Source: VAXT01 sp963850415 (GTDB lineage Bacteria > Actinomycetota > Thermoleophilia > Gaiellales > Gaiellaceae). Taken from it: 64,000 bases of DNA. Positions 24,655-32,864 of this stretch are shown one piece after another. The position numbers were made by a program, and so were the translations under genes. Where the stretch lies: NCBI GenBank assembly GCA_963850415.1, contig CAWKLE010000003.1:434001-498000 (forward strand). The letters are read 5' to 3'. How positions within the stretch are numbered: position 1 is the stretch's first letter; each line of letters opens with the position of its first letter. Below the pieces are notes generated by a model, which saw nothing but the letters and a program-made list of their open reading frames with translations, was not told the origin of the DNA and did no database searches.

Positions 24655-26078
24655 CAGGCCGGGAAGACGACCTCCGCCCGCAGGCCGCCGTTCGAGTGCA
24701 GGTCGAGCGTTCCTCGCAGCTCGTCGCGCACGAGGGCGCGCACGATCGAGAGCCCGGTGCCGGTCGCGTCCTCGTCGATCCCGCTCCCATCGTCGGCGAT
24801 CGCGAGCACGACCTCGCCGTCGCGCTGCGCGAGCTCGACCCGCACGGAGTCGCCTCCGTGCTCGAGCGCGTTCTGGAGCAGCTCGCTGAAGACGAGCGCG
24901 AGAGCCGTCGCGCGGCCGCCGGCGAGCGAGACGTGCGCCAGGCGAGCCTCCACGTGCTTTTCCTGTCCGAGCCCCTGGACGAGCATCGCGCGCAGCCGGT
25001 CGAGCAGCTCGTCCAGATCGACTTCCTCGTCGCGCCGCTCGGTCAGCACCTCGTGCACGGCGGCGATCGCGAGGATTCGGTTCACCGAGTCCTCGAGCGC
25101 CTTGCGCGGCTCGACGTGTTCGGAGCGGGCCTGGAGCCGCAGGAGCGAGGCGACGGTCTGCAGGTTGTTCTTGACGCGGTGGTGGATCTCCTGGGCGAGG
25201 ACTCCACGCATGACGGCGCGTCCGTGCTCGAGGGCGACAGCGGCGTGATGGGCGATCGACGCGAGCAACGCGCGCTCCTGCTCCGTGAACGGCGTGTCGC
25301 GGTCGCAGACGAGCTCGCCGATCGTCCGCTGCTTCCAGCGGAGCGGTAGCCGGATCGCGTGCTTGCCCGCGCGACCCTCCGGCCAGGCGATGTTCCCGTC
25401 CTCGAGGACGAGCGCGGCACCGGTCGCGCCGACGGCCTCCATCGTCGTCTCCACGATTGCCTCGAGCGACTCCTCGAGGTAGAGCGACTCGGAGACCGCC
25501 TCCGAGATCTTGGCGAGCGCCTCGAGCTCGGACACGCGTGCCTGGGCGTCCGCGTACAGCTTCGCGTGCTCGATCGTCTGCGCCACTTGGGCCGCGATCG
25601 CAACGAGCAGGTCGATCTCTGCCTCGGAGAATTCGTGCGGCTCGATCGTCCGCACGTTGAGCGCGCCGGCGAGCTTCTCGCGGGCCAGGATCGGGACGGC
25701 GAGGATCGACTCGTACTCGTCCTCGGGCAGGTTCGTGAACGCCTTGAAGCGCTCGTCGAGATGCGCCTGGGCGGGAATCATGATCGGCGAGCGCTCCGCT
25801 GCGGCGACGCCGGTGATCCCGTCGCCCGGCTTCATCCGCGGCGTCCTGGTCATCTCTTCGACCCGGGTGCCGTGCGTCGCGCGCAGGATCAGCTCGTCGG
25901 CGTGCTCGTCGTAGAGGTACACGAAACAGGCGTCGGCCTCGAGCGCGTTAGCGACCTTGCTCGCGACCAGGGCGAGCACCTCCTCGAGGTCGAGCGTCGA
26001 GTTGACGGCGGCGCTCGTCTCGGTCAGCAGTCGCAAGTGCCGCGCGGAGACGTCCACGGCCCGATTCTGCCTTAACAA
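24654..26078 (-). CDS. pdtaS: Sensor histidine kinase, GAF-GAF-HisKA_2-HATPase (PdtaS-like)
   Basis: A soluble kinase of about 474 residues with no transmembrane helix. A first GAF domain ('EEVLALVASKVANALEADAC' to 'LLVAIAAQVAQTIEHAK') is followed by a second GAF domain ending 'LASIAHHAAVALEHGR', the phospho-acceptor 'EIHHRVKNNLQTVASLLRLQ', and an ATPase domain with N-box 'ELLQNALEHGG' and 'IADDGSGIDEDATGTGLSIV'. This HisKA_2 type is the usual partner of ANTAR response regulators. Possible starts are a TTG at the 5' end or the GTG seven codons later. Downstream is yciI, then the ANTAR regulator. The 5' boundary is uncertain by a few bases. Confidence 0.93.
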   Translation of the reverse strand: MLRQNRAVDVSARHLRLLTETSAAVNSTLDLEEVLALVASKVANALEADACFVYLYDEHADELILRATHGTRVEEMTRTPRMKPGDGITGVAAAERSPIMIPAQAHLDERFKAFTNLPEDEYESILAVPILAREKLAGALNVRTIEPHEFSEAEIDLLVAIAAQVAQTIEHAKLYADAQARVSELEALAKISEAVSESLYLEESLEAIVETTMEAVGATGAALVLEDGNIAWPEGRAGKHAIRLPLRWKQRTIGELVCDRDTPFTEQERALLASIAHHAAVALEHGRAVMRGVLAQEIHHRVKNNLQTVASLLRLQARSEHVEPRKALEDSVNRILAIAAVHEVLTERRDEEVDLDELLDRLRAMLVQGLGQEKHVEARLAHVSLAGGRATALALVFSELLQNALEHGGDSVRVELAQRDGEVVLAIADDGSGIDEDATGTGLSIVRALVRDELRGTLDLHSNGGLRAEVVFPA

Positions 26079-26132
26079 AACCCTTACGACGCGCGTGGTT
26101 TTCCGTCATACGCCGCGGATAGCGTCAACGTC

Positions 26133-26387
26133 ATGAGCGTCGCGCGACCAGAGTTGCTCCGCACGATCGGCTTTCTCGTCGCCGACGCGAAGGGCAAGAT
26201 CGTCGGCACGGTGGAGGCCCCCATGTACGGGAGCGCCCCCGATGTGCCGGACGCGATCTCGGTCCGCTCGGGCTTCCTGTCGCGCCGCCGGAGCCTCGTC
26301 CCGGCCGATGCGATCTCCGAGATCGACAGCCGCAGCGGCGTGATCGGCCTCAGCGTCGACCGCGACGCAGTCCTCAGCTTCCTCTAG
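26133..26387 (+). CDS. PRC-barrel-like small protein
   Basis: 84 residues with a compact beta-barrel pattern: 'TIGFLVADAKGKIVGTVEA', 'SVRSGFLSRRRSLVPADAIS' and 'RSGVIGLSVDRDAVLSF'. This fits PRC-barrel domains, which appear in ribosome maturation factor RimM and in stress or photosynthetic proteins. Specific role unknown. TAGCGT (26120-26125) lies seven bases before the ATG with no Shine-Dalgarno, so the mRNA is probably leaderless. The next 119 bp up to the glnA stop show nothing clear. Confidence 0.7.
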   Translation: MSVARPELLRTIGFLVADAKGKIVGTVEAPMYGSAPDVPDAISVRSGFLSRRRSLVPADAISEIDSRSGVIGLSVDRDAVLSFL

Positions 26388-26506
26388 AACGACCACGGGC
26401 CGCCCTAGAGCAGCCCGCAGTCGGCCGTCAGCGGCCGTTGCCACCCGCCAAAGCGGCAACGACCGGTGAGAACTCGATTGTCCTACTTTCGAGCGACTTC
26501 GACAAA

Positions 26507-27874
26507 CTAGAGGACGCTCAAGTAGCGCTCCTGCTCCCAGTCGGTGAGCTGGACGCGGTAGTCGTCCCACTCCTTGCGCTTGAGCTCGACGTAGCGGTCG
26601 AAGATGTGCGTGCCCAGGGCCTTCTTGGCCAGCTCCGAGTCGGCTAGAGCGTCGATCGCCTCCCCGAGCGTCTCCGGGAGCGACACGATCCCGCGCTCCT
26701 TCCGCTGCTCCGAGGTCAGGTGGTACAGGTTCGTCTCCATCGGCTCGGGCAGCTCGTAGCCCTGCTCGATCCCCTCGAGCCCCGCATGGAGCAGCGCTGC
26801 GAACGTCAGGTACGGGTTGCAGGCCGGATCGGGACAGCGGATCTCGGCGCGCGTCGCCTGCTCGTTCCCGGGCTTGTAGAGCGGGATCCGGATCAGCGCC
26901 GAGCGGTTCCGCCGCGACCACGCGACGTAGACCGGCGCCTCGTAGCCGGGGACGAGCCGCTTGTACGAGTTCACCCACTGCGCGAAGACCGCTGAGATCT
27001 CACGCGCGTGGCGCAGCTGCCCGGCGATGAACGCCTTCCCCGCGTCGGACAGGTTCCACTTGTCGCCCTCCTCGAAGAAGCTGTTGCGCCCGTCGGTGAA
27101 CAGCGACTGGTGCGTGTGCATCCCCGAGCCGTTCTCGCCGAAGATCGGCTTCGGCATGAACGTCGCGTGGTAGCCGGCCTTCTTCGCGATCTCCTTCACG
27201 ATCAGCCGGTACGTGAGCGTGTGGTCCGCCATCTCGAGCGCAGGCGCGTAGCGCATGTCGATCTCGTGCTGCGACGGGCCCACCTCGTGGTGCACGTACT
27301 CGACCGGGATGCCCATGTGCTCGAGCGCGCGGACGGTCTCCTGGCGGAGCTCGCTCGCCGCGTCCATCGTCGTCATCGCGAAGTAGCCGCCCTCGTCGAG
27401 CGTCTCGGTCCCGCGGTCGTCCTTGAAGAGGAAGTACTCGAGCTCGGGGCCGACGTTGAACGTGTCGAAGCCCATCGACTGCATGCGGTCGAGCGCGCGG
27501 CGCAGCACGTGGCGCGGATCGCCCTCGTACGGGTTCCCGTCCGGCGTGACGACGTCGCAGATCATGCGGCCGACCTTCGTCTCGCCCTCCTTCCACGGCA
27601 TCGACCGGTAGGTGCCGGGATCCGGGATCGCGATCATGTCCGACTCCTCGATCGCGTTGAAGCCGGTGATCGACGAGCCGTCGAACCCCATGCCGTCGTC
27701 GAGGGCGCCCGGGATCTCGCTCGGCGTGACGGCGAACGACTTCAGGTGCCCCTCGAGGTCGGTGAACCAGAGGAGCAGGAACTCGACTCCGTCGTCCTTG
27801 ATCTGCTTCAGGGCGTCCTTGCGAGCCTCCTCGGTGGAGGTGGCCCGGTTCTTCGACTCGACCTGCTGCGCCAT
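26507..27874 (-). CDS. glnA: Glutamine synthetase type I, short alpha-like form
   Basis: Condenses glutamate and ammonia with ATP. 455 residues with the N-terminal 'GMGFDGSSITGF', metal ligands in 'NVGPELEYFLF' and 'HHEVGPSQHEIDMRYA', ATP motif 'MPKPIFGENGSGMHTHQSL' and the Glu flap 'LVPGYEAPVYVAWSRRNRSA'. It lacks the GSI-beta insertion. The segment where GSI-beta carries its adenylylation Tyr reads 'NLYHLTSEQRKE', like GSI-alpha proteins, which are regulated by feedback rather than adenylylation. AAGGAGG sits five bases before the ATG, and a hairpin/terminator leader precedes it. Confidence 0.95.
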   Translation of the reverse strand: MAQQVESKNRATSTEEARKDALKQIKDDGVEFLLLWFTDLEGHLKSFAVTPSEIPGALDDGMGFDGSSITGFNAIEESDMIAIPDPGTYRSMPWKEGETKVGRMICDVVTPDGNPYEGDPRHVLRRALDRMQSMGFDTFNVGPELEYFLFKDDRGTETLDEGGYFAMTTMDAASELRQETVRALEHMGIPVEYVHHEVGPSQHEIDMRYAPALEMADHTLTYRLIVKEIAKKAGYHATFMPKPIFGENGSGMHTHQSLFTDGRNSFFEEGDKWNLSDAGKAFIAGQLRHAREISAVFAQWVNSYKRLVPGYEAPVYVAWSRRNRSALIRIPLYKPGNEQATRAEIRCPDPACNPYLTFAALLHAGLEGIEQGYELPEPMETNLYHLTSEQRKERGIVSLPETLGEAIDALADSELAKKALGTHIFDRYVELKRKEWDDYRVQLTDWEQERYLSVL

Positions 27875-27892
27875 TACGCCTCCTTAAATGCG

Positions 27893-27958
27893 AAAAGCCC
27901 CGGGCGCCGATCGCCCGAGGCTCCGTTGCCTCAACAGAACATGGTGGAGCTTACTCTA
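27893..27958 (-). promoter_or_regulatory. Attenuator-like leader of the first glutamine synthetase gene
   Basis: Reading the minus strand there is a -10-like TAGAGT (27958-27953), then hairpin TTGAGGC-AACGGA-GCCTCGG (27934-27915). Its 3' arm is also the 5' arm of a terminator: GCCTCGGGCG-ATCGG-CGCCCGGGGC (27921-27897) followed by TTTT. The two structures exclude each other. The same arrangement precedes the second glutamine synthetase gene. The hexaloop has A at position 1 and G at position 4, as in ANTAR target hairpins. Confidence 0.7.
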
Positions 27959-27967
27959 GAGCATGCA

Positions 27968-28609
27968 TCAGCGACGCGTGTCTGCCGGCTTTCTCGCCAG
28001 CACCCAGAGAAAGGCCGTGTCGCCCTCCGGCTCGTGCATCCAGACGACCTCGTCCACGAGGAGGTCGAACCCGGCCTCGTGGACGAGCCGGCTGTTCGTC
28101 TCGGCGTCGAATCCCGAGAAGAACATCTCGACGCCGAGCCACTCCTCGAAGCGGTCAGGGCCGCCGACGTGGCTCAGCGATGCGAGGAAGAGGCCGCCGG
28201 GCTTCAGCCAACCACGGATTCGAGAGAACAGCGCAGGGTGCTCGTCCCTGGGCACGTGCACGATCGAGTAGAGCGCGGTCACCGCGTCGAACGCCTCCGC
28301 GGGGCAGTCGAGCGCGGTGAAGTCCGCCTGGACGAGCGAGGCCTCCGGAGCCGCGGCGCGGGCGAGGTGGAGCTGGCGCTCCGAGATCTCGACCCCGGTG
28401 ACGTCGAACCGACCCGCGAGGCGTGAGATCTTCTCTCCGTTCCCGGAGCCGAGGTCGAGCACGCGGGCGTCCAGGGACAGCCGCTCGGCCAGGTCGTCCA
28501 GGAAGCGGCCCCACGGGTCTCCCTCGACCTTCGCCCCCCACTCGCCGAAGCGGTCCGAAAGCTCGTCGTACCCGGTCCGGACGACCCGCTGCCGCCTCTC
28601 GAGCGTCAT
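27968..28609 (-). CDS. Class I SAM-dependent methyltransferase
   Basis: 213 residues with the SAM-binding motif 'RVLDLGSGNGEKISRLAG', 'VTGVEISERQLHLARAA', 'LVQADFTALDCPAEAFDAV' and 'LKPGGLFLASLSH'. Probably acts on a small molecule; the substrate is unknown. ATG 28609 overlaps the upstream acetyltransferase stop (ATGA). Its 3' end lies next to the glutamine synthetase leader, so read-through could feed glnA. Confidence 0.87.
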   Translation of the reverse strand: MTLERRQRVVRTGYDELSDRFGEWGAKVEGDPWGRFLDDLAERLSLDARVLDLGSGNGEKISRLAGRFDVTGVEISERQLHLARAAAPEASLVQADFTALDCPAEAFDAVTALYSIVHVPRDEHPALFSRIRGWLKPGGLFLASLSHVGGPDRFEEWLGVEMFFSGFDAETNSRLVHEAGFDLLVDEVVWMHEPEGDTAFLWVLARKPADTRR

Positions 28610-29500
28610 GACGTCGCCAACGGGAGCGTCGCGGCCATCGTGATCGCGACGTCGCGGTACTCGTAGCCGAGCCGCTCGTTGACGGCGCGCATTGAGTCGT
28701 TTCCGCTCTGGGTCCACGTGACGACCTCGCGCAGGCCCGCGTCCTTCGCCCACGCGAGCTCACGCTGCTTGAGCGCCTTGCCCAGGCCGCGCCTGCGCCA
28801 GACGCGACGGACAACCGTGAGCCCGTCCTCGGCGACGCCCTCGTTGTCGTGCTTCATCAGGCCCGAGTAGCCGACGATCTCGCCGTCTGCGAGCGCGACG
28901 AACGAGCCCTCCGGGAGCGTGGCCTCGTCGTGGAGCCACTCGTCGAGCGGGATCGAGATCGACCCCTCCAGGGCAAGGTCGGTGTAGCCCTCGTCCCTGG
29001 CGAGCGGATAAGCGGCTTCGAGCAGCTCCGGCCGGTCGGCGATGGTCACGACCTCGACGCCGGCGGGCACCGGGTCGAGCGCGATCTCGCCGTCCAGGAG
29101 GCGCACCTGCTCGACCTGGCGATCGGACTCGACGAACCCGTAGCGACTCGGCGAACGCCCTCGAGCCCGGGTCGGTGACCTGGCCGCTGAGCCTCGTCAG
29201 GCCGAGCGACTCGACGAACTCGACGAGCGGCCCGAGCAGTGCGCTGCCGACGCCGCGCCTCCGAGCATCGGGATGCACACGAGGCGCGATGAAACCGCGC
29301 TCGGGATCGTCCGAGCGCCCGCCGAGCCCGGCGCCGACGATCTCGCCGTCGAGCTCCGCGACGAGAACCGTTCGATCGGGCATCAGTCGCGTGCGGAACT
29401 CCTCGACCGTCCACGCAGACTCGTTCGGCAGGACGGCGCGCTTGACCCGGATCCAGCCTTCGAAGTCCGGGTCCGTCTCGGCGCGCCGGACCTGAATCAT
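28606..29500 (-). CDS. Tandem GNAT acetyltransferase, frameshifted
   Basis: Two GNAT domains in a row. The first, from ATG 29500, has 'VLVAELDGEIVGAGLGGR' and the acetyl-CoA loop 'HPDARRRGVGSALLGPL'. The second has 'FVALADGEIVGYSGLMKH', 'VVRRVWRRRGLGKALKQREL' and 'TQSGNDSMRAVNERLGYEYR'. The frame changes near 29141, where one extra base would restore 'ESLGFVESDRQ'; both sides are intact and conserved. I treat it as one gene with a probable sequencing error. Substrate unknown (protein, antibiotic or small amine). Coupled by ATGA overlaps to the ABC permease upstream and the methyltransferase downstream. Confidence 0.82.
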
Positions 29501-30333
29501 CCCGACCTCTTCAGCTTTCCGTGGCGCTTCGCGTACCTCTCGCCACGGCGGAAGACCTCGAGCCCGAGCGGGACGGAAACGATCCCGATCAGGATCAGCG
29601 GCCAGATGTCCGGCCACATCGCGCTGATGCCGGCGCCGTTGATGATCGCGTCCCGAATCCCGTCGAGCGCATAGGTCGCCGGCGAGATCTTGGCGAGCCA
29701 CTGCATCCACTCCGGCAGCACGCTGACCGGGTAGTAGACGCCGGAGACGACGAGCAACACCCCCTGCGCGACGAATCCGAGCTGCGTGCCCTTCTCGGGT
29801 GAGATCAAGGGCAGGACGGCGGTCATCATCCCGATCCCGATGAACGAGATCGAGGCGACGACGAGCACGATCAGCGCGGCGGCGAAGTTGGCGTGCGCGA
29901 GCTCGAGGTGGAAGAACAGCGCGACGACCGCGAACAGCAGGATCGCCCGGATCACGCCGTAGACGATCGCGAAGAGGCCCATCCCGAACAGATGGATCGG
30001 GCGCGAGAGCGGGGCCATGAACGTGTACTCGATCGTCCCCTCCCAGCGCTCCCAGGCGACCGTCTCCGTGAGGATCTCGAAGATGATCCCGAGGTAGGCC
30101 CAGACGACGGCGCCCACGAGCAGGATCGTCGTCACCTCGTTGACGTCGATCTTCCCGCCGCCGGCCTCGATCCCCTTGGCGATGAACACGATCGTCAGCG
30201 TGTTCGCGACCGTCCAGAGGAAGAACGCGACGTCCCACCAGATGTAGCGCTTGACGAGGTAGATGTTCCGCTCGACGACCCCGGCGAGGCCGATCAGCTC
30301 GTGGCGGAGGGTTGCGGCTGCGCCAGCCGGCAT
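29497..30333 (-). CDS. ABC-2 type transporter permease
   Basis: 278 residues with about six transmembrane helices, including 'VTTILLVGAVVWAYLGIIFE', 'WEGTIEYTFMAPLSRP' (the cytoplasmic coupling-helix region of ABC-2 permeases) and 'GFVAQGVLLVVSGVYYPVSV'. It pairs with the ATPase encoded just upstream (TAATG overlap) as an exporter for lipids, drugs or polysaccharide; the substrate is unknown. Ends in a basic tail. Confidence 0.9.
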   Translation of the reverse strand: MPAGAAATLRHELIGLAGVVERNIYLVKRYIWWDVAFFLWTVANTLTIVFIAKGIEAGGGKIDVNEVTTILLVGAVVWAYLGIIFEILTETVAWERWEGTIEYTFMAPLSRPIHLFGMGLFAIVYGVIRAILLFAVVALFFHLELAHANFAAALIVLVVASISFIGIGMMTAVLPLISPEKGTQLGFVAQGVLLVVSGVYYPVSVLPEWMQWLAKISPATYALDGIRDAIINGAGISAMWPDIWPLILIGIVSVPLGLEVFRRGERYAKRHGKLKRSG

Positions 30334-31136
30334 TACTTCTCGTCCTCCTCGGGCTTCTCGTCCTCGAACGCCTTGCCCGTCGCGGCGAAGAACGCCTCCT
30401 CGAGCTTCTCGGCCCCGTAGCGGCGCTTGAGCTGGTCGACCGGCTCGAGGCAGAGCAGGCGGCCGTCGTCGAGGATCCCGATCCGGTCCGCGAGGGCTTC
30501 GGCCTCGTCGAGGTCGTGGGTGCAGAGCAGGATCGTCGCGTCGTGGGTCGCGCGGATCTCGCGGATGAAGTCCTGCACCTCGAGCTTCGAGCGTGGGTCG
30601 AGCCCCGTCGTCGGCTCGTCGAGCAGGAGCAGGATCGGCTGCGTCAGGAGCGCACGGGCGAGGGCGACCTTCTGCTGCATCCCGCGCGAGAGGTCCTCCA
30701 TCGCCTCGTTGCGCCGGGCCGCGGGGAAGCCGACGCGCTCGAGGATGCGCGGGATCTCGTCACGGGTCTGGCGGGCCGTGAGCCCGTAGAACCTGGCCGC
30801 GTAGGACAGGTTCTCCGTCGACGACATCTTCTTGAAAAACGACGCCTCGACCGAGACTCGGTTGACGAGCCGACGGACGGCCCGTGTGTCGGAGATGTCG
30901 TGCCCGAAGATGGTTGCGCTGCCCCCGTCCAACAGGAGGAGCGTCGAGAGCAGGCGGACCAGCGTCGACTTGCCCGACCCGTTCTGGCCGAGGATGGCGA
31001 CGCACTCGCCGCGGGCGATCTCGAAGCTGATCCCGCGGAGCGCGTCGACGCGCTCGCGGCGTCGCCGCAAGCCCGAGCGCCGGCCGTCGCTGCGGCGGAA
31101 CTCCTTGCGCAAGTTTTTGACTTCTACTGCGGGCAC
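30333..31136 (-). CDS. ABC-2 transporter ATP-binding protein
   Basis: 267 residues: Walker A 'LGQNGSGKSTLVRLL', signature 'LSRGMQQKVALARALL', Walker B 'LLLLDEPTTGLDPRSK' and switch 'LCTHDLDEAEALADR'. An Arg-rich insertion ('RRSDGRRSGLRRRRERVD') lies between the first strands. GTG start at 31136. First gene of an operon running exporter ATPase, permease, acetyltransferase, methyltransferase. Its 5' gap (31137-31277) is shared with the divergent glutamine synthetase promoter and holds nothing else I recognise. Confidence 0.93.
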   Translation of the reverse strand: MPAVEVKNLRKEFRRSDGRRSGLRRRRERVDALRGISFEIARGECVAILGQNGSGKSTLVRLLSTLLLLDGGSATIFGHDISDTRAVRRLVNRVSVEASFFKKMSSTENLSYAARFYGLTARQTRDEIPRILERVGFPAARRNEAMEDLSRGMQQKVALARALLTQPILLLLDEPTTGLDPRSKLEVQDFIREIRATHDATILLCTHDLDEAEALADRIGILDDGRLLCLEPVDQLKRRYGAEKLEEAFFAATGKAFEDEKPEEDEK

Positions 31137-31277
31137 GTGCTGCTCCAGACTCGACTCGAAGGGATACCGAAACGGCGCACCAACCTGCGTTTCAGGCCGT
31201 GCGCGCGGAAACCGGAATCAGCCGAGGCGCAACATCGCGGCGCTCAGGGTACCCACAGCTCCGGCGCAGCACAAGGC

Positions 31278-31306
31278 TTGCGTCCGTCCGCACTCGCGCC
31301 TAGAGT
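31278..31306 (+). promoter_or_regulatory. Promoter of the second glutamine synthetase gene
   Basis: TTGCGT (31278-31283), a 17-base spacer and TAGAGT (31301-31306). The -10 box is identical to the one before the other glutamine synthetase leader. Transcription would start near 31313, just where the first leader hairpin begins. Confidence 0.65.
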
Positions 31307-31313
31307 GGGCTCA

Positions 31314-31385
31314 GGTGCTCGCCGCAGAAGGCGGGCGCCGAGGCAATGGGGCCTCGGGACTCTCGTCAGTCCCGGGGCCTTTTTT
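31314..31385 (+). promoter_or_regulatory. Two-hairpin leader and terminator of the second glutamine synthetase gene
   Basis: Hairpin 1 is GGTGCTCGCC-GCAGAA-GGCGGGCGCC (31314-31339), ten pairs with two G-U. Hairpin 2 is CCGAGGC-AATGGG-GCCTCGG (31338-31357). Its 3' arm also forms the terminator GGCCTCGGGACT-CTCGTC-AGTCCCGGGGCC (31350-31379), followed by six T (31380-31385). Hairpin 2 and the terminator are mutually exclusive. Both leader hairpins have six-base loops, the arrangement bound by ANTAR proteins. A strong AGGAGGAGG follows before the ATG at 31411. Confidence 0.78.
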
Positions 31386-31410
31386 GTTGGTCCGACAAGG
31401 AGGAGGCGGC

Positions 31411-32859
31411 ATGTCCGAGCTGGAGACGAAGCACTACATCGCGAACGGGGCGAAGGAAGCTCCCGCCGCACGGGAGGCGATCGAGTGGGCCGGGCAGACG
31501 CAGGCGCAGCTCGTCGACCTGAAGTTCTGCGACCTACTCGGGCGCTGGCAGCACATGACGCTGCCGCTGAGCGCATTCGACGAGTCCGCTTTCGACGAGG
31601 GCCTCGGCTTCGACGGCTCGTCGATCCGCGGCTGGCAGGGCATCTCGGAGTCGGACATGCTGCTCATGCCCGATCCGGCGAGCGCGATCCTCGACCCGTT
31701 CACCGAGGCGCCGACGCTGTCGCTGATCTGCGAGATCGCCGACCCGGTCAGCCGCGAGCAGTACGAGCGCGATCCGCGAGGCGTGGCCAGGCGGGCCGAG
31801 GCCTATCTCAACGAGACGGGCATCGCGGACACGGCCTACATGGGCCCCGAGTGCGAGTTCTTCGTCTTCGACGAGGTCTCCTACGACCTCGGCCCGAACC
31901 ACTCGCACTACGCGTTCGACTCCGCCGAGGGCCACTGGAACTCGGGGAAGCCCGGGCTCGGGAACACGATTCGCGAGAAGGAGGGCTACTTCCCGCCGGC
32001 GCCGCACGACACGCTTCACGACCTACGCTCGGCGATGGTGCTGACGCTCGAGCGCCTCGGCATCCCATGCGAGTTCCACCACCACGAGGTCGCGTCCGGA
32101 GGCCAGTGCGAGATCGACCTCCGCTACCAGACGCTGACCCGCATGGCCGATCAGGTGATGACCTACAAGTACGTGGTCAAGAACGTCGCGGCCGCGGCCG
32201 GGAAGACCGTGACCTTCATGCCGAAGCCGCTCTTCGGCGACAACGGCTCGGGCATGCACACGCACCAGTCCCTCTGGAAGCAGGACACGCCGCTGATGGC
32301 GGACAAGTCGGGCTACGCGGGGCTCTCGCAGCTCGCACGGGCCTACGTGGCCGGATTGCTGATGCACGCTCCGGCCTTGCTCGCGTTCTGCGCCCCGACG
32401 ACGAACTCGTACCGCCGGCTCGTCCCCGGCTACGAGGCGCCGGTCAACCTCGTCTACTCGCAGCGCAACCGGTCGGCCTGCATCCGGATCCCGATGTACT
32501 CGGAATCGCCGAAGGCGAAGCGGGTCGAGTTCCGGTGCCCGGACGCGGCGGCGAACCCCTACCTCGCGTTCGCGGCGATGCTGATGGCCGGGATCGATGG
32601 CATCCAGAAGGGCCTCGAGCCGGGTGAACCCGCCGACTACGACCTCTTCGAAGAGGATCGGGGCCGGGTCGCTCAGGTTCCGGGATCGCTCGAGGAGGCG
32701 CTCGATGCGCTCGAATCGGATCACGAGTTCCTGACGGCCGGCGGCGTCTTCTCGGAGGAGCTGATCCACACGTGGATCGCCTGGAAGCGGGAGAACGAGG
32801 TCGACCTGGTCGCGCTCAGGCCACACCCGGCCGAGTTCGCCCTCTACTTCGACGCGTAG
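31411..32859 (+). CDS. glnA: Glutamine synthetase type I, second, longer form
   Basis: 482 residues with 'LGFDGSSIRGWQGISESDM', 'YMGPECEFFVF', 'HHEVASGGQCEIDLRYQ', 'MPKPLFGDNGSGMHTHQSLW' and 'LVPGYEAPVNLVYSQRNRSA'. It carries the longer central region ('SYDLGPNHSHYAFDSAEG') and ends 'LTAGGVFSEELIHTWIAWK', as in GSI-beta. The Tyr in 'ADYDLFEEDRG' aligns with the adenylylation site region, so control by GlnE is possible but not shown. Preceded by the two-hairpin leader and AGGAGG. A GNAT gene follows six bases later. Confidence 0.95.
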   Translation: MSELETKHYIANGAKEAPAAREAIEWAGQTQAQLVDLKFCDLLGRWQHMTLPLSAFDESAFDEGLGFDGSSIRGWQGISESDMLLMPDPASAILDPFTEAPTLSLICEIADPVSREQYERDPRGVARRAEAYLNETGIADTAYMGPECEFFVFDEVSYDLGPNHSHYAFDSAEGHWNSGKPGLGNTIREKEGYFPPAPHDTLHDLRSAMVLTLERLGIPCEFHHHEVASGGQCEIDLRYQTLTRMADQVMTYKYVVKNVAAAAGKTVTFMPKPLFGDNGSGMHTHQSLWKQDTPLMADKSGYAGLSQLARAYVAGLLMHAPALLAFCAPTTNSYRRLVPGYEAPVNLVYSQRNRSACIRIPMYSESPKAKRVEFRCPDAAANPYLAFAAMLMAGIDGIQKGLEPGEPADYDLFEEDRGRVAQVPGSLEEALDALESDHEFLTAGGVFSEELIHTWIAWKRENEVDLVALRPHPAEFALYFDA

Positions 32860-32864
32860 GCCGG

